Assembly (NCBI GenBank): GCA_000310025.1
Contig: FN649749.1
Coordinates: 2,122,733 to 2,148,737, forward strand
Reading direction: 5' to 3'
DNA: 26,005 bases
DNA from: Ectocarpus siliculosus
Taxonomy: Eukaryota; Sar; Phaeophyceae; Ectocarpales; Ectocarpaceae
This document shows, one piece after another, positions 20,292 through 26,005 of the stretch. A program made the translations under genes and the position numbers. The notes beneath the pieces were generated by a model. That model was given only the letters and a program-made list of their open reading frames with translations. It did not search any database and was not told the DNA's origin. How positions within the stretch are numbered: position 1 is the first letter of the stretch; each line of letters opens with the position of its first letter.

Positions 20292-23200
20292 ATGAAGAGG
20301 TTTACCGGCTGGAGAAGCTCCGCGGCAGAGGACGACGGCCAGCAGGCGTCGCCGCCGGAGCACTCCCCGACGAGGTCCCAGCTCTCGAACAACTCGACCA
20401 GCAGCCGGGGGGCCAGCAGCAGCCTCCGATCGGGCTTTACGGCACCGAAGTCAAGAGAGCAAAGCCCTGCTCGATTCGGGGCCGCCTCCGCCGACACACT
20501 AGGTGCCGCCACGGGCAGCAGCGGCGGGGCCGTGGTTGCCGTGTCGAGCAAGAAGATGCTCAAGATCGGAGCGAACGTGCGGTTTCGCGGGGACGTGATG
20601 GAGTGCAACACGGTCGTCCTGTGCGGCCGACTACAGGTAAGGTGTTTGTTCGTGCGGGTTGTCGGTCCTTTTTTCGCAAACTGCTGCTGCAGCTTGTATT
20701 TTGTTTTTGTGAAAACGTTCTAGGTTTTTTTGGGCCCATCGATCGGCAACGTGCCTAAAAGGCAGAACTGCAAGGGTACCCGGGTCACCCTTACCCTTCC
20801 CTCGTAGCACGGAGAGCAGCCGATGGAGAGAGTACCATGATGATTTTTCCCGCACAGACTGAAATAGGTAGGTAGTACCACCGTTTATCGGCGACCCAGA
20901 CAAACCACGAGAGTCTCGAACCGATCAACCATTTCTTTTTTTTTCAGTCGTTTTTTTCATGAGTTTGGTCGGAGCATTCATCTCTCTCTTGGCACGTTTG
21001 GGCGGCGGTGTGTCAGCAGCGGCCTTTTGCCCCTCCCTCACCCCCGACCCGGTGCGTTCGCAACCCAAAGCGACTCGCTGCTGTCCCAACCATTTTTTTC
21101 CGCGTCGTGGTAAATACGTGTTACGAGCAAAAGAGTCGTCTGTATCTCCCCTCTGCTGTTGTGCTTGGTGTTGCTGGTCTGTTTTTGAACCCCTCTCGCA
21201 TCCCGCCGAATAGAAAAGCATTCCGCGCGAGTTATGCATACTGCCATCAAGCAGTTTTCATTCGAACATCCCTGACAAAGTTGCTCGTCGCTCCACAGCA
21301 AACGCGTCAACGTAACGGCTGGCGAAGTTGTTGTGGCATAGCTCACAGGAGACAGACACATCGAAAACCTGAGAAGCAGGCGAAACTCGCGGAGTTGTGT
21401 TCTGCTCCGGGAGTGCATCATGTATTTCTGGGACTCTCTCGACAAATCTACTCCGATGACTGACGCCTGCCGTTCTTGTTTGGATCTCGCGGAGTTTCGG
21501 CAGTACACGCTTCTCCGCACGGAAGGGGAAACCTCCCCCCTCGCTGATCGTTTTTTTCAATTTTCTCGCGACTTTTATGCCGCCGCCGGCAGTCTCTGGA
21601 TTAGACTACGTATCGCCTCCTGGCATGAAATAGTTGTTTTTTTTTCGTCCACTTCCTCTCTCTTCTGTACACTAGTACAGTTCCAGAAAATTTCGTCCGG
21701 CCTTTCCGCACGTAGATAAGTTTCCCGGCGAGATGATGATATGCATGAGAGAGTAGAGGTGTGCATGGATGCAGAGCTGCATGTGAAACACGCAAAGTTT
21801 CCCGGGTTAGGCCTACAGGCTGTGCATTCAGCAGCCCGGAGATGAAAAAACAACCTTTGTCGACGCGAGTTGCTTCGGGGTAAATACAGGTGACCTTAAC
21901 CTCAACAGGCAGCACGTGCATACCACGCAGGGGGAGGACCACTGACTCACACTGTAGCATAGCATCGAGGACCACGCCATGAATGAAAGAGTCCGCCGTG
22001 TGGTTGAAGCGGGCCTCGTCCTGCAATACCGATTGATTGACCCGAGCGCAATCTCGCCGCAATGCCGCCGTTGGGTGTACTATCGTATTTTCCCCTCTGT
22101 TCCTCCCCTTTCGCCATCGTACATGTCGACGAGGAGACTTTACACCATGTTACAGTACACGTGTACATGCATTTACACGCAGTACAATACACAACCCGGC
22201 GTATTGCGGGTGGTTGGTTTTGTGGCGATAAACTGGGCGTGATAGAACGCTCTCTCTCTCCCTCTCTGACGTTGTGTTTCGCCCGCAGAATGTGTTCTAA
22301 AGCTCATACCAAGCCATGAGATTCAAACAGTGGCAGCAGCAAGCAGCGTACCTGATTGCATTAACACCACAATTAGCTACTTGTTTTTTCTTACTGAAAA
22401 CGCATCAAGTTCATCTCTTCCGGGATAGATGAGCAATGAATTTCATGAATTCAGAGTCTTACGCAAGTGCGTCTGGAGCTGTTGTCTAGACAGGGGACGC
22501 AGAGTATTTTTGGTGTGGTTGCAAGCACTCCTCGGCAATTGTTGCCCAGAGTCAGTGCGTGTTCCCTCCCCGCACGGACATGTTTAGGCACGGTGATGCC
22601 ATCGTATGAAGTGTCATGAACACGCACATACCACGTGTTCTCTGTCTCTATGGCTGCCTCTCTGACTCTCTCTCTCTCTCACGCACACTCTTCTCTCTCT
22701 TTCTCTCCCGTCCGGTCTGAAACAGGGTTTCGTAGAGACTCAGCGGATGACCATAAAGGAAGGCGGGATGTTTATTGGCGACGCCAAGGTACGCAGAACT
22801 TTTTCATCGCAGTTGACGTTGACTTCCCTTTGTGGCGAGGGGTTGGGCTCCAATGTGGTAGCATTGACGCAGGCAAGGAGGTTATCGAGGTGGTGCAGAA
22901 GAGGGCAACGCTACATGGAGACTAGTGCACCGATTGCGCTGTTGCCCCCCTGTTCCTCCGCCCCGCTTGACGAGGTTGTGTACAAGAGCTAGCTAGCTCG
23001 ATGCAAGGATGGTTGACCCCCCCGCAAGCAACGACTAAATATCGCCCCCCCGGGCTTACGTACTGCTATCTTCGGGAAGCAGAAACAGGCGCAGATGCAT
23101 CATTGACTTTACCCCCACCCACCCACCCCGGTTGCAGGTAGAGGAGGCGGACGTGTACGGGTCGTTAGACGGGTCGCTGGAGTCTTCCGCGAAGGTTTCC

Positions 23201-25383
23201 ATCCGTTCCACGGGATCAGTCTCTGGCAACGTGATCTACAAGAAGATGGTGCGTTTTTTTTTTTTTTTGTCTAGATGCTTGCTCGGTGGTGGTTAAAATG
23301 GAAGTACCATATTGCAAAGATGGAAGTATCCATATTATTGTACGAAGTAAGTGTTTTGGGTGGTCGACATGGCGACGGGCGAAAGTGTTGCCTGATACGC
23401 TTGTGCTGTACGTGGCTGGCTGTATTGTCGTGATATGATACAGTATATATCGTCACGGTTGGCGGTGATGGGAACGGACTGTGCTTGAAACTAGCGGCCG
23501 TGGGCATTATGGTTCTTGTTGTTTATTAACGTTGTTGTACCATCCTTCAGGGCACGCAGCGGTGAGGTGCAAGCGATGATCTGCCCCCTTCCATACCCCC
23601 CCCCCCTTGCCTGTGGGTCAAGGAAGAAAGGAAGAAGCACATGCAAAGGCTCTGGCCAGGGAAGTGTGTGGAAAGTGCCAGTCCCGCTGATGAGCGAATC
23701 ATTTTCCAGCCCGTCCTCTCACCCACAGCCCTTCCCTCGTACCACGTTTCTTTCGCCTACACGTAACCGCGGCACACGATTGGGCGAATCCCGATATCGA
23801 ACACGATGATGACACCAGACGATGGAGGACGGTGGGGAACTCGAGGGGACATTCGAGTGCAGCAACCGGGTAGGCGGGAGGCTACGCAACAGGGAAGGGT
23901 CGGCGACGGGGGGGGTGGGGGGGCTCCGTCGGGGGAGCCGGGATGATTCCGGCGCCTTGGCAGTACGGGATAACCAAAATACTATCTCGCCGCCGGGCAA
24001 ACAGTCCCCTATCCTGTGGCAGAACGGGCAAGGAGCGGCGTATGCAGGAGGGGCTGCGGCGGCTGCGGCGGCTGCGGGGGAGGAGGCGTGGGCAGGCGGA
24101 GGGCGGGTCGGTGCGGCCTTGGAACGCGCTGGCGGCGGCGGCGGCACCGGCACCGGCGCCGGTGGCAGCGGTAGCGGGTCCGTAATGTCGTCGGTGGCTC
24201 GGTTAGAAGCGTCGCCGCGGGGTAACCCGGTCCCCCCCGGCGGCACGGCGGCGGCGACGACGCCCGTTGGCGTAGGCACCGGGGGAGGAGCGCTGAGAAG
24301 GATCACCCCCACCGGCGCGGGCCTCTCTACCGCGGTGCGTGCGCCGTCGCCGCTAAGGCCTACCAGGGGGCTGCAGGTGCAGGGCCTGGGGGCGGAGGCC
24401 GGGGAGTTGTTCTGTGAGGAGGCGGTGACGCCGGTCGGCGAGTCGGGGGCGGGGGTGACGAACCTGCCTTCGACGAGAAGCAGGCGTTTGTCCGCGACCG
24501 CGGGGGGTGGCGGCGGCGGCGGCGGCGGCGACGGCAGCGCGGAGGAAGAGGGCACGAGCGGCGGCGGCGGCACCAGCGTGGCCGCTAGGGTTGGCACGTG
24601 GCCACCGCCTTCTCCGGTGCCTTCTTCCACGCGGTTGTGGCAGAGGAGGACAGAGGTGGGTGTTTAGGTGGTAGAAGCTGGTACTCCTGTTGCCCCCGTC
24701 CTCAGTTCCGCCTAACCCCACAAGTCAGTCACGGTTGCATACGTGGTTTCCCTTTCTCATTCTCTGTGTTTCTCTCTCTGCGTCTCTGTCGCTGTCGTTG
24801 TTCCTGTCGTTCTCTCCCTCCCTCCCTCCCTCCCTCCTTCCCTCTCTCCCGCGCAGAACCACACTACTCCCGCGCCGGCGCCGAGCCCCGCACCCCCCTC
24901 CACCACGGCCGCCCCGCCCGCTCAAACCTCGGGCAGCGTAACCCAGAACACCGTCAAATCCCTCGTGGAGTCCTACAAGCCCCCTTACCTGCAAGGGTCG
25001 ACGACCGCGTCCCAGCGACAGCAGCAGGAGCAGCCCGGCTCTGTCTCTGCTGCGTCTCGCACGCTGGCGCCCCCCTCGGTTGCTGATCTCGCGGGGAGTG
25101 GTCCGGTGGGCAACGGCGACGGCGTTGCCGGCGGCGGGGCGGGCGTGGGGCGAATGGGGATCCCGGCGGAAGAGAAGCTCGACAACTACGAATCGGCGCT
25201 GGAGGAGGAGTCTGATTCTGATTCGGCGGCAAAGGTGAGGGGCTAATGTCCGTGAGGGGGGTGGGTTCGTGTGGGGAAAGACACCAGGCTGGGGTTCTGT
25301 TGCAGCTATCGCCGTACTTGTGTGCGCTCCAACCACGGGTGGTATATGGGCGAAAGAGAGCTTTTAACAGTGTTTGCGGATGA
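20292..25383 (+). CDS. Bactofilin-domain protein with long low-complexity C-terminus
   Basis: Six exons: 20292-20636, 22726-22788, 23138-23248, 23819-24655, 24857-25234 and 25306-25383. All introns are phase 0 and GT..AG, giving 603 residues. The bactofilin (polymer-forming cytoskeletal) domain covers about residues 88-185: KIGANVRFRGDVMECNTVVLCGRLQ is split here by the first intron, then GFVETQRMTIKEGGMFIGDAK, EADVYGSLDGSLESSAKVSI, GSVSGNVIYKKM and MEDGGELEGTFE. This is the repeated G-hydrophobic beta-helix pattern of the family. The N-terminal 87 residues are Ser/Pro-rich. The C-terminal ~400 are Ala/Gly/Pro/Ser-rich with an acidic patch (ALEEESDSDSAAK). Bacterial bactofilins form non-polar filaments at membranes; a filament role here is inferred. 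The start of the fourth exon was chosen because it continues the domain in phase. The last exon is less certain, because the segment at 25621-25743 is also phase compatible. Confidence 0.8.
24801..24856. repeat. Pyrimidine tract with CCCT repeats at a splice acceptor
   Basis: A run of CCCT/CCTT units ends in CCCGCGCAG, directly before the fifth bactofilin exon at 24857. It serves as an unusually long pyrimidine tract for the acceptor and is also a microsatellite. Confidence 0.7.
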
Positions 25384-25620
25384 GTTCATCGCTGACACCC
25401 TTCTTTGATTGACTACAATTCATTCACCCCATCACGAAGGACATATACGTGGCTTGACTTTGTTCCTTTTTTAATCTGATTGGCTGGTTTTGAACGAATC
25501 GGGCGACCTCTATTTGTACATGTCAACCATGTTGCACTGCTAATATTTTTCGACCTGGTTCAACGAATGGGTCGGATTGTTCCTCTCGCTTTTTTCAACC
25601 TCTGTTGTGGGGGCGGCGAG

Positions 25621-25743
25621 AAGATTTCGGGCCCAGTGAAAGCGTGCGAGGTTGAAGGCTGCACCCTGGAGGCTTGCTGGGGCGACCCGCGGTTCCGACC
25701 ACGATACTGTGCCAGGCACAAGAAGCAGGGGAACAAGCTCATG
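25621..25743 (+). CDS. Exon-like segment with EsV-1-7-like Cys/His motif
   Basis: This 41-codon segment is open, ends at a good donor (CTCATG/GTGAGT) and has phase 0 at both ends with an acceptor-like GAG at 25620. It encodes ACEVEGC...RYCARHKKQG, spacing C-X4-C-X15-C-X2-H. The EsV-1-7 repeat known from brown algae and their large DNA virus has C-X4-C-X16-C-X2-H, so this is one residue short. In known brown-algal proteins the repeat is found in developmental regulators, and its biochemical role is unclear. Here it could be an alternative or downstream exon of the bactofilin gene, since phase 0 fits the donor at 25234, or the start of a gene running past the window. Confidence 0.45.
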
Positions 25744-26005
25744 GTGAGTTGCGCTTGCCAAGGTGTTGGGGGGGGGGGGGGACTTGTACTCATGTCGCCG
25801 CATGTCGTATGTATTCGTTAAGACCATGGACCTCGCCTGTTGCCGGGGCGGAGCGATATCGCCGGCCGATGCTACGTCTCACAAGGATAAACAAGCTGAA
25901 GCTGGTCGTCGTCACCCTTGCATTCGCTGTGCCAAACAAGGTTGTCCCATTGGGCGACTGGGCATCCCGCCTAACCAAATGTTTTCACATTCGGCGATGG
26001 GGGGG
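25744..26005. other. Window end, no supported gene
   Basis: If the segment at 25621-25743 is an exon, this is the beginning of its downstream intron. A G run lies near 25766-25780. No coding signal is recognised. Confidence 0.4.

Noticed and set aside
23719-24630. Long minus-strand open frame of 303 codons rich in Pro and Ala
   Set aside because: It is the antisense of the GC-rich bactofilin exon 4. The plus strand continues the bactofilin domain in phase and has proper splice sites on both sides.
1-26005. CRISPR arrays, tRNA and rRNA genes
   Set aside because: I saw no regularly spaced direct repeats with unique spacers, no convincing tRNA arms and no rRNA-like conserved stretches. A tool such as tRNAscan would be needed to exclude weak tRNA genes.

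Overview
This window looks like nuclear DNA of a multicellular eukaryote, most likely a brown alga or a close stramenopile. The coding signal comes as short exons separated by introns of about 0.3 to 2 kb with GT..AG ends. Proteins are rich in low-complexity Ala/Gly/Ser/Pro/Gln tracts, there is a short TTAGGG-type telomere-like stretch, and one exon carries a cysteine/histidine motif close to the brown-algal EsV-1-7 repeat. There are no bacterial-style operons. The taxonomic call is inference; the exon structures were worked out by hand from frame, phase and domain continuity.

Layout: (1) 1-2470, no gene I can support; the first ~240 bases are homopolymer-rich and probably poor-quality sequence. 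(2) 4334-2471, minus strand: an apparently intact four-exon NADAR (YbiA-like) gene of 241 codons with an N-terminal Cys/His motif. One of its introns carries a 72-bp foldback element with a 9-bp target duplication. (3) 4335-6570, intergenic, with small repeats. (4) 8730-6571 (perhaps from 9159), minus strand: prefoldin subunit 4, with four confident exons and an uncertain first exon. (5) 9337-19249: a ~9.9 kb piggyBac-type DNA transposon, bounded by 13-bp inverted repeats and TTAA on both sides. It carries a plus-strand gene (9816-15688) whose exons join in phase to give an OTU-type cysteine protease domain, a basic tail, a coiled coil and a piggyBac transposase with a C-terminal Cys-rich motif. 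It also carries a convergent minus-strand two-exon gene (18289-17037) of unknown function. A 100-N assembly gap (14229-14328) hides part of the transposase. (6) 20292-25383, plus strand: a six-exon gene with a bactofilin domain and a long low-complexity tail. (7) 25621-25743: an exon-like segment with an EsV-1-7-like motif, either an alternative last exon of the bactofilin gene or part of the next gene.

The most notable object is the transposon. OTU protease and piggyBac transposase appear to be one polypeptide, and a second uncharacterised protein travels with it between the same inverted repeats. The element sits between the 5' end of the prefoldin gene and the bactofilin gene, which point away from each other, so it may also affect their promoters. 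The NADAR, prefoldin and bactofilin genes are ordinary host genes with no evident functional link to one another.
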